The notes under the pieces were generated by a model. It was not told where the DNA came from, made no database searches, and worked only from the letters and a program-made list of their open reading frames with translations. A DNA stretch of 64,000 bases from Limisphaera sp. (lineage in GTDB: Bacteria; Verrucomicrobiota; Verrucomicrobiia; Limisphaerales; Limisphaeraceae): NCBI GenBank assembly GCA_025057755.1, contig JANWVC010000029.1, positions 16,196-80,195 of the forward strand, given 5' to 3'. The translations under genes and the position numbers were made by a program. How positions within the stretch are numbered: position 1 is the stretch's first letter; each line of letters opens with the position of its first letter. This document shows positions 9,314 through 18,072 of this stretch, piece after piece.

Positions 9314-11179
9314 TCATGGCCCCAACACCCACCACAACAAGACTCCCAAACCTGCCACAAAAACCCAGCCGTAGGTCTGTAAACTCCCCGACTGCACCAG
9401 TCGGACAGTCTCACCCAGAACCGCAGTGCCACCTTTCAACAAACCGTGGCAAAAACCTTGAATAATCCATCGCTCCACCCCTGCGGCAAGCGCCGCGCAT
9501 GCCTCATGAAATGCCCCGACCGTGCCGTTATAGAGTTCGTCCCAATACATCCGCTGACGCAGCCAGCGCGCCAAGCGTGGCCAATGCTGCGCTACGGGGT
9601 CCTCACCAGCTTGTCCGTACATGCGCCATGCCAACACCAGCCCGGCCAGCATCGCGATCAAACCGGCCGCGGCCGGCACCGGCGCGTGATGAAAAGGTTC
9701 CACAAGCCGGGCCCATCCAGCCGAAGCTTGCGCTCCCTCCAATCCCGGCAGAGTGGCCTGCAACATAGCTTGGATTCCAATCACACCCGCCCCGATGCTT
9801 AAAGCCGCCAAAATCCGCAGCGGCCACAACATCTCTTGCCCTGGCTCCGCGGCATGGCCGGCCCCGTCCTGCCGGGCTGAACCCCCAAACGCTACCCAAA
9901 CCAATCGAAACATGTAAAAACTGGTTAGCGCGGCTACGCCTACGGCCAGCAGAAACAATGGCAAGTTCCGTTCCCAGGCAACGGCCAACAGCGCATCCTT
10001 GCTGAAAAACCCGCTCAAAGGCCAGGCACCTGACAAAGCCAGCGTGCCCACCAAGAAGGTCCAAAACGTCACCGGCATGCGGCGCCACAACCCGCCCATC
10101 CGCCAAATATGCTGCTCATGATGCAGGGCCACGATGACCGAGCCGGCGCCCAAGAACAACAACGCCTTGAAAAACGCATGCGTCACCAAGTGAAACATCC
10201 CCGCAGCCGGTGCTCCCAATCCCACCCCCAACACCATGTAACCCAGTTGCGAAAGGGTCGAGTAGGCTAAAACCCGTTTAATGTCATCCTGCTGAATTGC
10301 GATCAAAGCTGCCATCAATGCAGTCCAACCGCCCGTCCAAGCCACCACCGTCAGAGCCTCTGGCGTAAACAAAAAGAAGACCCGGCATAACAAATACACA
10401 CCGGCTGCCACCATCGTGGCCGCATGGATCAACGCGCTCACCGGCGTCGGACCTTCCATGGCATCCGGCAACCACACATGCAGGGGAAACTGAGCCGATT
10501 TGCCAACCACGCCGCAGAAAACCAGGAGGCCGGCCAGGGTAGCCAGGGCCCCCAGATCGGCCATCCGAGCTGGCCACTGCTCTTCCAAACGATTAAAGTC
10601 CAGGGTTCCAGTCAGGCCCCAAATCAACAAAAGCCCGCTCAGAAAACCAAGGTCCCCAATTCGATTCGTGATGAATGCCTTCCGAGCCGCCTCCGCAGCC
10701 GAAGGACGTTCGAACCAATGGCCAATCAACAAATAGCTCGACACACCGACCAACTCCCAGAATACGAACATTTGGAGAAAATTCCCGGCGAGCACAATGC
10801 CCAGCATGGAAAACATAAACAGGCTCAAACAAGCAAAGTAGCGCGAAAAGCCGGGATCGCCACGCATGTAACCGATCGAATACACATGGATGACGCTCCC
10901 GACCCCGGTAACCACCAGGAGCATCAAGAGACTCAGGGGATCCACCTGCAAATCGAATGTTACTGCCCAGGGACCTACCTGCCACCAGGAGACCGATACG
11001 GAACCCGAGGTCCAACCGTTCAATTTCCAAAAGATCACGCTCAGCACGAAGCTCCCCAGCGCGGCGCCGACGGACAACGCCGCACTCCGGCGCGGCTGGC
11101 GTAATGTGCCCAACGTGATCCACGCGGCCGCACCCAGCGGCAACAACAGAATCCACCACAGTAGCGCTTCCCATTTCAT
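9314..11179 (-). CDS. nuoL: NADH-quinone oxidoreductase subunit L
   Basis: Distal antiporter-like subunit of complex I with the long lateral helix. The 621-residue protein has the conserved stretch VYSIGYMRGDPGFSRYFA, the ELVGVSSYLLIGHWF segment and the DAMEGPTPVSALIHAATMV motif containing the channel residues. The C-terminal 100 residues include the lateral helix and its anchor. The ATG at 11179 (MKWEALLWW) has GGGAA eight bases upstream. The open frame extends to 11224 without support. It lies 93 bases after nuoK and 36 bases before nuoM. Confidence 0.96.
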   Translation of the reverse strand: MKWEALLWWILLLPLGAAAWITLGTLRQPRRSAALSVGAALGSFVLSVIFWKLNGWTSGSVSVSWWQVGPWAVTFDLQVDPLSLLMLLVVTGVGSVIHVYSIGYMRGDPGFSRYFACLSLFMFSMLGIVLAGNFLQMFVFWELVGVSSYLLIGHWFERPSAAEAARKAFITNRIGDLGFLSGLLLIWGLTGTLDFNRLEEQWPARMADLGALATLAGLLVFCGVVGKSAQFPLHVWLPDAMEGPTPVSALIHAATMVAAGVYLLCRVFFLFTPEALTVVAWTGGWTALMAALIAIQQDDIKRVLAYSTLSQLGYMVLGVGLGAPAAGMFHLVTHAFFKALLFLGAGSVIVALHHEQHIWRMGGLWRRMPVTFWTFLVGTLALSGAWPLSGFFSKDALLAVAWERNLPLFLLAVGVAALTSFYMFRLVWVAFGGSARQDGAGHAAEPGQEMLWPLRILAALSIGAGVIGIQAMLQATLPGLEGAQASAGWARLVEPFHHAPVPAAAGLIAMLAGLVLAWRMYGQAGEDPVAQHWPRLARWLRQRMYWDELYNGTVGAFHEACAALAAGVERWIIQGFCHGLLKGGTAVLGETVRLVQSGSLQTYGWVFVAGLGVLLWWVLGP

Positions 11180-11272
11180 GGTTTGATTCCCACACCGTCG
11201 GGTCGCGACCCGGCGCTCAATCAAAGAGTTCGCTTCCCTTGCCCACCTTTGGTCCGCTTTGACCGGGCCGTC

Positions 11273-11584
11273 TCACAAACGCAATAAATTGACATCCTCA
11301 ACATGCGCCGTCCGCCGCTGCCGGTACAAGGCCACCAACAAGGCCAAGCCCACGGCCACTTCGGCTGCTGCCACAGTGATCACAAAAAACACCAACATTT
11401 GGCCTTGAAGCTCTCCACGAAAACGCGCAAAAGCCACCAGGGCCAGGTTCGCCGCGTTCAGCATCAGCTCCAGAGACATGTATATAATTAATAAGTTCCG
11501 ACGCGCGACCACGCCCAACAATCCAAGTCCAAAAAGCAAAAAACTCACCGTCAGATAATGCTCCAGCCCGGGTGTCCATTGCAT
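11273..11584 (-). CDS. nuoK: NADH-quinone oxidoreductase subunit K
   Basis: Small three-helix membrane subunit of complex I (103 residues). The conserved glutamates of the proton path are in the helices MSLELMLNAANL and AAAEVAVGLALLVALYR. Length and helix layout match the family. It follows nuoJ by 99 bases in the cluster. Confidence 0.95.
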   Translation of the reverse strand: MQWTPGLEHYLTVSFLLFGLGLLGVVARRNLLIIYMSLELMLNAANLALVAFARFRGELQGQMLVFFVITVAAAEVAVGLALLVALYRQRRTAHVEDVNLLRL

Positions 11585-11683
11585 ACAATATCCTCCACGT
11601 TCGTCCTGCCCCCGTCGGTTAATCGACGGCCCTTACCGCAGCGGCCTCTGTCCGTAACGATCCACACATGAGCCCGGATTTTC

Positions 11684-12193
11684 TCATGGCACATCCCTCT
11701 TACTTAGAACGATGACGCCCACCATGGCCACCAACAGCAACAGACCCATCATCTCCAAGGGGAGCAAGTAGTGCGTAAACAAGAGCCGCCCCAGAAGTCG
11801 CACCGTGCCTTCCATTTGAGCCGCGGCCAGTTCTCGCCCCGGTTGTGTCCACCACAAAGCACGCAGGAGAAGGGCAGTCACGCCGCCAGCCGCGAGCACA
11901 CCAATAAGAAGCCCCGCCCACCGCAGCCGACGCCGCGCTTCTTCCCGCAAATCCAGCAACATCAGAACAAACAAGAACAACACCATGACCGCTCCGGCAT
12001 AGACCAACACCTGCACGGCCGCAACGAAGTAGGCGTGCAACAGTACAAACAAGCCGGACAATGCGAGAATCGTTACCGCCAGAAACAACGCACTGTAAAC
12101 CGGATTCCGACTGAACGGATTCCAAACCACCAAGGCACCACTTAACAGGGCCGCGGCAGCGAACACGTAAAACAATAGGTCAGGCAAGCTCAT
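11684..12193 (-). CDS. nuoJ: NADH-quinone oxidoreductase subunit J
   Basis: Membrane subunit J of complex I (169 residues, five predicted helices). The third-helix signature VQVLVYAGAVMVLFLFVLMLL is intact, and NPVYSALFLAVTILALSGLF matches the family. It starts 47 bases after nuoI. It ends VIVLSKRDVP, close to the usual length. Confidence 0.95.
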   Translation of the reverse strand: MSLPDLLFYVFAAAALLSGALVVWNPFSRNPVYSALFLAVTILALSGLFVLLHAYFVAAVQVLVYAGAVMVLFLFVLMLLDLREEARRRLRWAGLLIGVLAAGGVTALLLRALWWTQPGRELAAAQMEGTVRLLGRLLFTHYLLPLEMMGLLLLVAMVGVIVLSKRDVP

Positions 12194-12240
12194 GGACTAA
12201 CACTCATTGGGCAGTGCGGTCGCACGCCGCATGTACATCT

Positions 12241-12900
12241 TCAGGTGCGCACCGGGAACTCCTCTTGCGCACGCGCTTCCTCCAACTTGTGTTTCCATTT
12301 CTGGATTCCGGCGTGCACGCCTCCCAGGGCGAGCAGCTTTTCTTTGTTGTAAATCATCTCCTCCCGACTGGTGCCGGTGAGTGAATAATCTTTCATCAGA
12401 AAAATGGCCTCCTCCGGACAAACCTCCTGACAGAGGCCGCAGAAAATGCATCGCAGCATGTTGATCTCAAACTCAAGAGGCATCTTCTCGGCGTTGGGCC
12501 GATCGGCTGGAGGCCCGTCCGGACCAGGGGGCACAATGCGGATGGCTTTCGGAGGACAAACAAACTCGCATAACTGGCAAGACACACACTTGGTATGTCC
12601 CTCTTGGTCTCGCACCAGATACGGCGCACCTCGATACCCCTCTGGCACAGTCCATCGTTCCTCCGGATACTGCAGCGTCACCTTCTTGCGGAAAAAATGG
12701 CGCAGAGTCACTTTCAACCCACCCCAGATCGCCGCCAGATACCACCGTTCCCACACACGGAGCGGTCTGCGCGGTACCACGCGCACGGCTGCACGGGCCG
12801 CAGGGCTCCGCAGAGGCTGCGTTGCACCCAATGCCCCTGCCGTTGTAGCGACCCGGGCGCTTCCCAAGAGAGAAGGTTTTGGACCGGACTGTGCCGTCAT
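12241..12900 (-). CDS. nuoI: NADH-quinone oxidoreductase subunit I
   Basis: Peripheral-arm subunit carrying the two 4Fe-4S clusters N6a and N6b. Both motifs are intact: CVSCQLCEFVCP and CIFCGLCQEVCP. The 219-residue product has an Ala/Arg-rich N-terminal extension of about 35 residues before the family start (WERWYLAAIWGGLKVTLRHFF). The ATG at 12900 overlaps the nuoH stop as ATGA, which decides the start. The C-terminal 60 residues are longer than in E. coli NuoI, as in several non-proteobacterial versions. Confidence 0.95.
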   Translation of the reverse strand: MTAQSGPKPSLLGSARVATTAGALGATQPLRSPAARAAVRVVPRRPLRVWERWYLAAIWGGLKVTLRHFFRKKVTLQYPEERWTVPEGYRGAPYLVRDQEGHTKCVSCQLCEFVCPPKAIRIVPPGPDGPPADRPNAEKMPLEFEINMLRCIFCGLCQEVCPEEAIFLMKDYSLTGTSREEMIYNKEKLLALGGVHAGIQKWKHKLEEARAQEEFPVRT

Positions 12901-14009
12901 AAGCTCTGCCACCACAACCATATGGCCGTGATCAGAATGTTGAGCAAAGCCAGCGGAATCAATTTGCACCAACTTAGCCGCATCAACTGATCATACCGAA
13001 AGCGGGGCCACATCCATCGCACCCAGATGAACACCAGCAGAAGAGCCAGAACCTTGGCCAGAAAAATGCCCACATGAAGCAAGCCCCCCAAGAAAGTCTG
13101 CGCCGGCCGATCCAATCCCCACCACGGCAGCGTCCAACCTCCGAAAAAAAGGGTCGTCATCAGGGCAGCGGCCAAAATCATCGCTGCATATTCCCCCATG
13201 AAAAACAGCGCAAAACGCATGGAGCTGTACTCGATGTTATAACCGCCGGCCAGCTCTTGTTCCGCCTCCGGCAAGTCAAAGGGCGTTCGATTGGTTTCAG
13301 CAAGGGCAGCCACCAAAAACAGGCATAACGACAACAACAACATGGGACTCTGCAAGGCCAGCCAATTGGGCAACGGCAGCCAGGAGGGGGCCCACTGAAG
13401 CCGGCCGGTTTGCGCCGCCAAAATCTCGCTCAAATTCAAACTACCCACCCAGAGAAACACCGGCACCGCCGATAGACCCATTAAAACCTCGTACGAGATC
13501 AACTGCGCGCCACTGCGCAACCCGCCCAACAGCGGATATCTAGAATTGGAGGCATAGCCGGCCAAAACAATCCCATACACACTCAGGGACAAAATACCGA
13601 AGACGTACACCAGTCCTACGTTCAAATCCGCCACGACCCAGGAACCGGACGCCGTCCCGGGCGCCGATCCGAAAGGAATTACAGCCAGATTCAGAATCGC
13701 GGGCAACATGACAAGGGCCGGCGCCAACGTAAATAGAACGCGCCGCACGTGAGCCGGTGTGAAGTCCTCTTTCAAAAACGCCTTGATGGCGTCCGCCGCC
13801 GGCTGCAGCAATCCAAACGGACCACAACGATTGGGGCCCAGCCGGTCTTGAATCCAGGCACAGACCCGGCGCTCGATGAGCACCACGTACGAGACAAGAA
13901 ACATCAGCACTGCAAAGGCGCCCACGGCACGTACCAGGGTCAAGAGCGCCTGTTGCGTCACCGGTTCCAATTGGCCCCAACTGTTCATCATTGACCGTAC
14001 CAGACCCAT
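12897..14009 (-). CDS. nuoH: NADH-quinone oxidoreductase subunit H
   Basis: Membrane subunit that docks the hydrophilic arm and helps form the quinone chamber (370 residues, about eight helices). Conserved segments are RRVCAWIQDRLGPNRCGPFG, ETNRTPFDLPEAEQELAGG and FFMGEYAAM. It starts 24 bases after nuoG and its stop overlaps the nuoI start by ATGA. Confidence 0.96.
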   Translation of the reverse strand: MGLVRSMMNSWGQLEPVTQQALLTLVRAVGAFAVLMFLVSYVVLIERRVCAWIQDRLGPNRCGPFGLLQPAADAIKAFLKEDFTPAHVRRVLFTLAPALVMLPAILNLAVIPFGSAPGTASGSWVVADLNVGLVYVFGILSLSVYGIVLAGYASNSRYPLLGGLRSGAQLISYEVLMGLSAVPVFLWVGSLNLSEILAAQTGRLQWAPSWLPLPNWLALQSPMLLLSLCLFLVAALAETNRTPFDLPEAEQELAGGYNIEYSSMRFALFFMGEYAAMILAAALMTTLFFGGWTLPWWGLDRPAQTFLGGLLHVGIFLAKVLALLLVFIWVRWMWPRFRYDQLMRLSWCKLIPLALLNILITAIWLWWQSL

Positions 14010-14033
14010 GAGCGTCTTCGGGTTGCGGCCCTG

Positions 14034-15728
14034 TCAGACCGGCACTAAACGGCCCAAATCGCCCAGTTCAGACCAGGTCAGTCCTTGAAAGGCCCGCACC
14101 TCGCTGGCCATTCGGTTGAACAGGCCCGGCAAATGGCCCGGCAAACTCTCGCCCGTGAGGCGGGTCACCCATTCTGCCAGAAACTGCCATTCCGGTCGCG
14201 CTTCCCCCGGAGGCGGAATGGCCGCGTGAAAACGTTGCACTCGTCCATGAACGTTTGTGAACGTGCCGGACTTTTCAGCCGGGGCGCATCCAGGCAGCAA
14301 GAAGTGGGCCTTTGCCGTGGTGGCGTTCGGCAACACGTCGCAAACCACAAGCATCTCTAACTGGTCCAACGAGGCCGGGTCGCATCCCTGCCGGATGACA
14401 TCCTCTCCGAAGACCAACAGAATGCGGATTTGGCCGGTCCGAATGCGTTCCCATATCAGGGGCAGTTGACTCCCCATCTCGGTGTAACACACCCCGGTCA
14501 ACCGCGCTCCTTGGGTGTTGGGATTCCGATCCGCATGCAGCAGCAATGCATCGCCCTCCCCTTCCCGCGGGACAGCGTCACTCAGCGCGTGAAGGCGCGC
14601 CTTCAGCCGGCTTAATAGCCACAGCTCTTCGTTGCTCAAGCGGGCCGAGGCCACCAGGCCCACCGAGCCCGGGGAAGCGACGCGCAACTGCTGCAAGATC
14701 TGGTCTGATGCCAGCTCCCAAGAAGAGACCCGTCCTCGGATCTCGACCTTCTGGAGTCGGTCCGGCCGGTGGATCCACTTATAATTCAGCCGGCCGTAAT
14801 CACACATCCAGTGGCTGTTCACCGCATCGTTGGGCCGCGGCGTGTAACGGTATATGCGGCCTTGACGGGAACCGATTCGAATGTTGCACCCCGTCCCGCA
14901 GCTCGGACAAATGCTGGGGGTTTCCTTCAAAAACCATACGCGCATGCGGAACCGGAAATCGCGCGACGTCAACGCCCCCACAGGACAAAGGTCCACCGTA
15001 TTGAGCGTATAATTGTTGTCAAAAGCACGGCCGGGCGCAGTAGCAATGGTGCTATAGCTGCCCCGGTGGACGATGCCCAGGGCATCGTCACCCACGATGT
15101 CCCGCGTAAACCGGATGCAGCGCGTACAAAGGATGCAACGTTCAGCATCAAAGACAATGCGCGGCCCTAAATCCACCGCCTTCGGCTTGTGGACCTTGGC
15201 CTCTCCGAACCGGCTGAATGCCTCGCCGTAGTCCAGCGCATATTCCTGCAATTTACATTCACCCGCCTGATCGCAGATGGGGCAATCGAGCGGATGATTG
15301 ATCAACAGGAATTCTAACACTCCTGCCCGCATCGCCTTTACCCCCGGAGTGTCCGTGTAAATCTCCATACCAGGCGTCACCGGCGTGGCACAGGCAATGG
15401 CTGGGCGTGGGGATTTTACGATGCGCGGAGTCCCGTCCGGATTTAGAATCGGTTGCCGGTCGGGGCCGAGCGCAGGAGTCCCGTATTCCACCAGGCACAT
15501 CCGGCAATTGCCGGCCACGGGCAATTTCGGGTGATAACAATAATGCGGCACCGTTACACCCGCCCATTCACACGCCTGGAGCATGGTAGTGGGCACCGGC
15601 TTGCCCTGCCAATCCGGCATGGTCTTGGGAACCTCCACCTCGCGACCGTTCACCCGAATCCGAATGGTTTCCGTGGCAGGACGGACACCATCACCCATAA
15701 GTTGGCTGGCTGGCGCTGCAGTGCTCAT
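14034..15728 (-). CDS. nuoG: NADH-quinone oxidoreductase subunit G (short form)
   Basis: Iron-sulfur subunit of the NADH-oxidising arm. It has the 2Fe-2S ferredoxin fold near residues 20-110 (CYHPKLPVAGNCRMC), the His/Cys cluster region (HPLDCPICDQAGECKLQEYA), the 4Fe-4S pair region (CILCTRCIRF and later CPVGAL) and the CPSCGTGCNI motif at the start of the molybdopterin-oxidoreductase-like domain. At 564 residues the C-terminal domain is much shorter than in E. coli (about 900). Its start overlaps the nuoF stop by ATGA. It lacks a signal peptide and acts on the cytoplasmic side. Confidence 0.94.
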   Translation of the reverse strand: MSTAAPASQLMGDGVRPATETIRIRVNGREVEVPKTMPDWQGKPVPTTMLQACEWAGVTVPHYCYHPKLPVAGNCRMCLVEYGTPALGPDRQPILNPDGTPRIVKSPRPAIACATPVTPGMEIYTDTPGVKAMRAGVLEFLLINHPLDCPICDQAGECKLQEYALDYGEAFSRFGEAKVHKPKAVDLGPRIVFDAERCILCTRCIRFTRDIVGDDALGIVHRGSYSTIATAPGRAFDNNYTLNTVDLCPVGALTSRDFRFRMRVWFLKETPSICPSCGTGCNIRIGSRQGRIYRYTPRPNDAVNSHWMCDYGRLNYKWIHRPDRLQKVEIRGRVSSWELASDQILQQLRVASPGSVGLVASARLSNEELWLLSRLKARLHALSDAVPREGEGDALLLHADRNPNTQGARLTGVCYTEMGSQLPLIWERIRTGQIRILLVFGEDVIRQGCDPASLDQLEMLVVCDVLPNATTAKAHFLLPGCAPAEKSGTFTNVHGRVQRFHAAIPPPGEARPEWQFLAEWVTRLTGESLPGHLPGLFNRMASEVRAFQGLTWSELGDLGRLVPV

Positions 15729-17209
15729 GAAGCAGTGGAAACGGACGAGGCCAGGGCGGAAGCCGCCGGATGCGCTCCGCCCCCGGTGCCGGACAACCGA
15801 GCGACCGAGGTTGCCGCGGGCTGCGCCACCTTCCGGTACGGCTCACCTTCGGCACCCCGGGCCAGGAATTGTTCTTTAAACTTCGATACGGTGCTCTGCA
15901 CGGGCCAGGAACAGGCATCACCAAAGGCGCAAATCGTCCGGCCGCCCGGAATATTGTCCGCAATGTGCAACAGGTCCTCTGCGTCTCGTGGCCGCCCCCG
16001 GCCGGACGCCAGGCGTTTCAAGATTTTGGCCATCCACAGCGACCCCTCACGGCAAGGTGTGCATTGTCCACAGCTCTCGTGGGCAAAAAAGGCGCTAATA
16101 TTCGCCAATACATCTACCATGCTAACTGAATCATCGATCACAATGACCGCACCGGAACCTGACATGCTACCGGCGGCGATCAGCGTGTCGAAGTCATAAG
16201 GCAGATCTAATACGTCCCGTTCCTCAACGACCTCTTTGCCGTCCAAGCCGCGTCGGCGCAAGCTGACGCGTTCACCCGCCCGGAACACTTTGGCGGATAC
16301 GCCCCCTGGAATGACGGCCTGCAACTGACGGCCCTCCCGCAATCCGCCCCCGAAGGCCGGATCAAAGATGAGTTCACCCAGCGTCACCTTGCCGGTCTCA
16401 ATCTCATAACAACCGGGGCGACGTACATGTCCGCTGAGGCTGACCAGGCGCGTGCCGGTATTATTGGGAGTGCCAATCTTGGCGAACTCCGATCCGCCCA
16501 TGGCCACGATATGCTTGATATTGCATAGCGTCTCCACGTTGTTGACGATAGTCGGGCAGAGGTAAAGGCCCAACACAGCGGGAAAATATGGGGGCTTGAT
16601 ACGCGGATAGGGTCGTTTGCCTTCTAAGGACTCGATCAGGCCGGTCTCCTCGCCGCAAATGTACGCACCCGCCCCGCGATGTACGAGGATGTCCAAGTCG
16701 TAGCCCGTTCCCAAAATGTTCTTTCCGAGGAGTCCGTGATCCCGCGCTTCAGCCAGGGCCCGTTCCAAGATTCGAGCGCCTTCGGTAAACTCGCCGCGGA
16801 TATATATAAAACCCAGATGCACGTCATTGGCAAAGCAGGCCAAGATCATCCCTTCGAGCAACTGGTGGGGATCCCGGTAAATAATCTGTCGATCTTTAAA
16901 CGTACCCGGTTCGGATTCGTCAGCGTTGCAAATTAAATAAATCGGCTTACCACTCCTGCGATCCACAAAACTCCATTTGAGACCGCATGGGAAACCCGCG
17001 CCGCCTCGGCCCCGTAGCCCAGACTTGACGACTTCCTCACGAATCTGTTCCTGAGGCGACAGACTCCGTCCGTCTGGCAACGTCCGCGGCGGCAGGGTCA
17101 GGCCCTTGCGCAAGGTTTCATAACCCCCGTGCCGCAAATAACAGGCCAGGTCCGGCGTGTAACCCGGTTCCAAAGCATGCTTCAAGATCAGCCGATATTC
17201 CGCCGGCAT
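15725..17209 (-). CDS. nuoF: NADH-quinone oxidoreductase subunit F
   Basis: NADH- and FMN-binding subunit with 4Fe-4S cluster N3. Residues 60-85 carry GLRGRGGAGFPCGLKW of the FMN site, followed by NADESEPGTFKDR and GAGAYICGEETGLIESLEG of the nucleotide site. The cluster ligands are in ESCGQCTPCREG near residue 340. At 494 residues it has about 60 extra C-terminal residues, Ala/Gly/Ser-rich and without recognisable motif. It is separated from nuoE by 265 bases that contain a tRNA gene on the other strand. Confidence 0.95.
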   Translation of the reverse strand: MPAEYRLILKHALEPGYTPDLACYLRHGGYETLRKGLTLPPRTLPDGRSLSPQEQIREEVVKSGLRGRGGAGFPCGLKWSFVDRRSGKPIYLICNADESEPGTFKDRQIIYRDPHQLLEGMILACFANDVHLGFIYIRGEFTEGARILERALAEARDHGLLGKNILGTGYDLDILVHRGAGAYICGEETGLIESLEGKRPYPRIKPPYFPAVLGLYLCPTIVNNVETLCNIKHIVAMGGSEFAKIGTPNNTGTRLVSLSGHVRRPGCYEIETGKVTLGELIFDPAFGGGLREGRQLQAVIPGGVSAKVFRAGERVSLRRRGLDGKEVVEERDVLDLPYDFDTLIAAGSMSGSGAVIVIDDSVSMVDVLANISAFFAHESCGQCTPCREGSLWMAKILKRLASGRGRPRDAEDLLHIADNIPGGRTICAFGDACSWPVQSTVSKFKEQFLARGAEGEPYRKVAQPAATSVARLSGTGGGAHPAASALASSVSTAS

Positions 17210-17239
17210 GGTTCGCTCTTCAACTCCGATCAGGACCGC

Positions 17240-17267
17240 TTGACTCCGGCACTAGAACCCATAGTTT
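17240..17267 (+). promoter_or_regulatory. Candidate promoter of tRNA-Gln
   Basis: TTGACT (17240-17245) and TAGTTT (17262-17267) are 16 bases apart on the plus strand. Transcription from here would begin about ten bases before the tRNA. The -10 match is weak. Confidence 0.4.
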
Positions 17268-17283
17268 CCCAGTAGAACGGGCT

Positions 17284-17357
17284 TGCCCGATGGTGTAACG
17301 GTAGCACAGCAGACTCTGGATCTGTTTGTCATGGTTCGAATCCATGTCGGGCAGCCA
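17284..17357 (+). tRNA. tRNA-Gln (anticodon CUG), CCA encoded
   Basis: A full cloverleaf can be drawn. The acceptor stem is TGCCCGA with TCGGGCA, and the D stem is GTG/CAC. The anticodon stem is GCAGA/TCTGT around the loop CTCTGGA, placing CTG at positions 34-36. The T arm is CATGG-TTCGAAT-CCATG. A discriminator G and an encoded CCA follow. CTG reads the glutamine codon CAG. The gene lies on the plus strand inside the minus-strand nuo cluster, between nuoE and nuoF. Confidence 0.95.
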
Positions 17358-17474
17358 TTTTTCCCCGTCGCCCTGTGTGAATTCGTCCGCGCCAGCCATG
17401 TCTGGGCTCGGCTGTAATCCGGACATTCAACACGCCGGGAAGCTCCTCCGCACAAAGGACATCAGAGGTTGGGT

Positions 17475-17993
17475 TCATGAGGCTTGCGCGGGCGCGGATG
17501 CGGCAAGCTGCTCGGGTCGGGTCAGCCACGATTCGACCTGCTCGAGGCTGACACGCTCCCACAAATCGTCGTTGATCATGACGACCGGGGCGGTGTGACA
17601 ACAGGCCAGGCACTCCACAAACTCCACGGTGAAACGTCCATCAGCCGTAGTTTGAGGACCCTGCCGATGAGGATCCAATCCGAGTCTCTCGCAAAGACGC
17701 CGATGCAATTCATGCGATCCAGCCAGCCAACAGCTTAGGGTCCGGCAGACTTTGATCTGCCAGCGGCCGACTGGTTCCTGCCGGAACATGGGATAAAACG
17801 TGACCAGCTCGTAAATGTGAATGGGTTGCAAGCCCAACTTTTGGGCGGTCCATTCAATAGCCTGCTGCGACAACCAGCCGAAGTGTCGCTGCAGCGCATG
17901 CAAGACCATGAGAGACGCGCTCCGTTTCACCGGATAACGCGCCACCAACGCATCAATTTCGGCCTCCAACGACTGGGGTACGGTCCAACCCAT
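17475..17993 (-). CDS. nuoE: NADH-quinone oxidoreductase subunit E
   Basis: Thioredoxin-like subunit with the 2Fe-2S cluster N1a. The four-cysteine pattern is present: CRTLSC and, about 40 residues later, CLACC. The N-terminus EIDALVARYPVKRSASLMVLHALQRHFGW matches the family in pattern. I chose the ATG at 17993 (172 residues) because AGGGGA lies about nine bases upstream and the family alignment begins there. An upstream ATG at 18083, overlapping the nuoD end, would add 30 residues of non-conserved sequence. The last ten residues are Ala-rich. Confidence 0.94.
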   Translation of the reverse strand: MGWTVPQSLEAEIDALVARYPVKRSASLMVLHALQRHFGWLSQQAIEWTAQKLGLQPIHIYELVTFYPMFRQEPVGRWQIKVCRTLSCWLAGSHELHRRLCERLGLDPHRQGPQTTADGRFTVEFVECLACCHTAPVVMINDDLWERVSLEQVESWLTRPEQLAASAPAQAS

Positions 17994-18072
17994 GGCTGTC
18001 TGTTTCCCCTTGCGGCAGCCGTCCAAGCCAGGTGGACGCCTGCACATAGCCCGCCCGGCCTTTGTATCGGGC

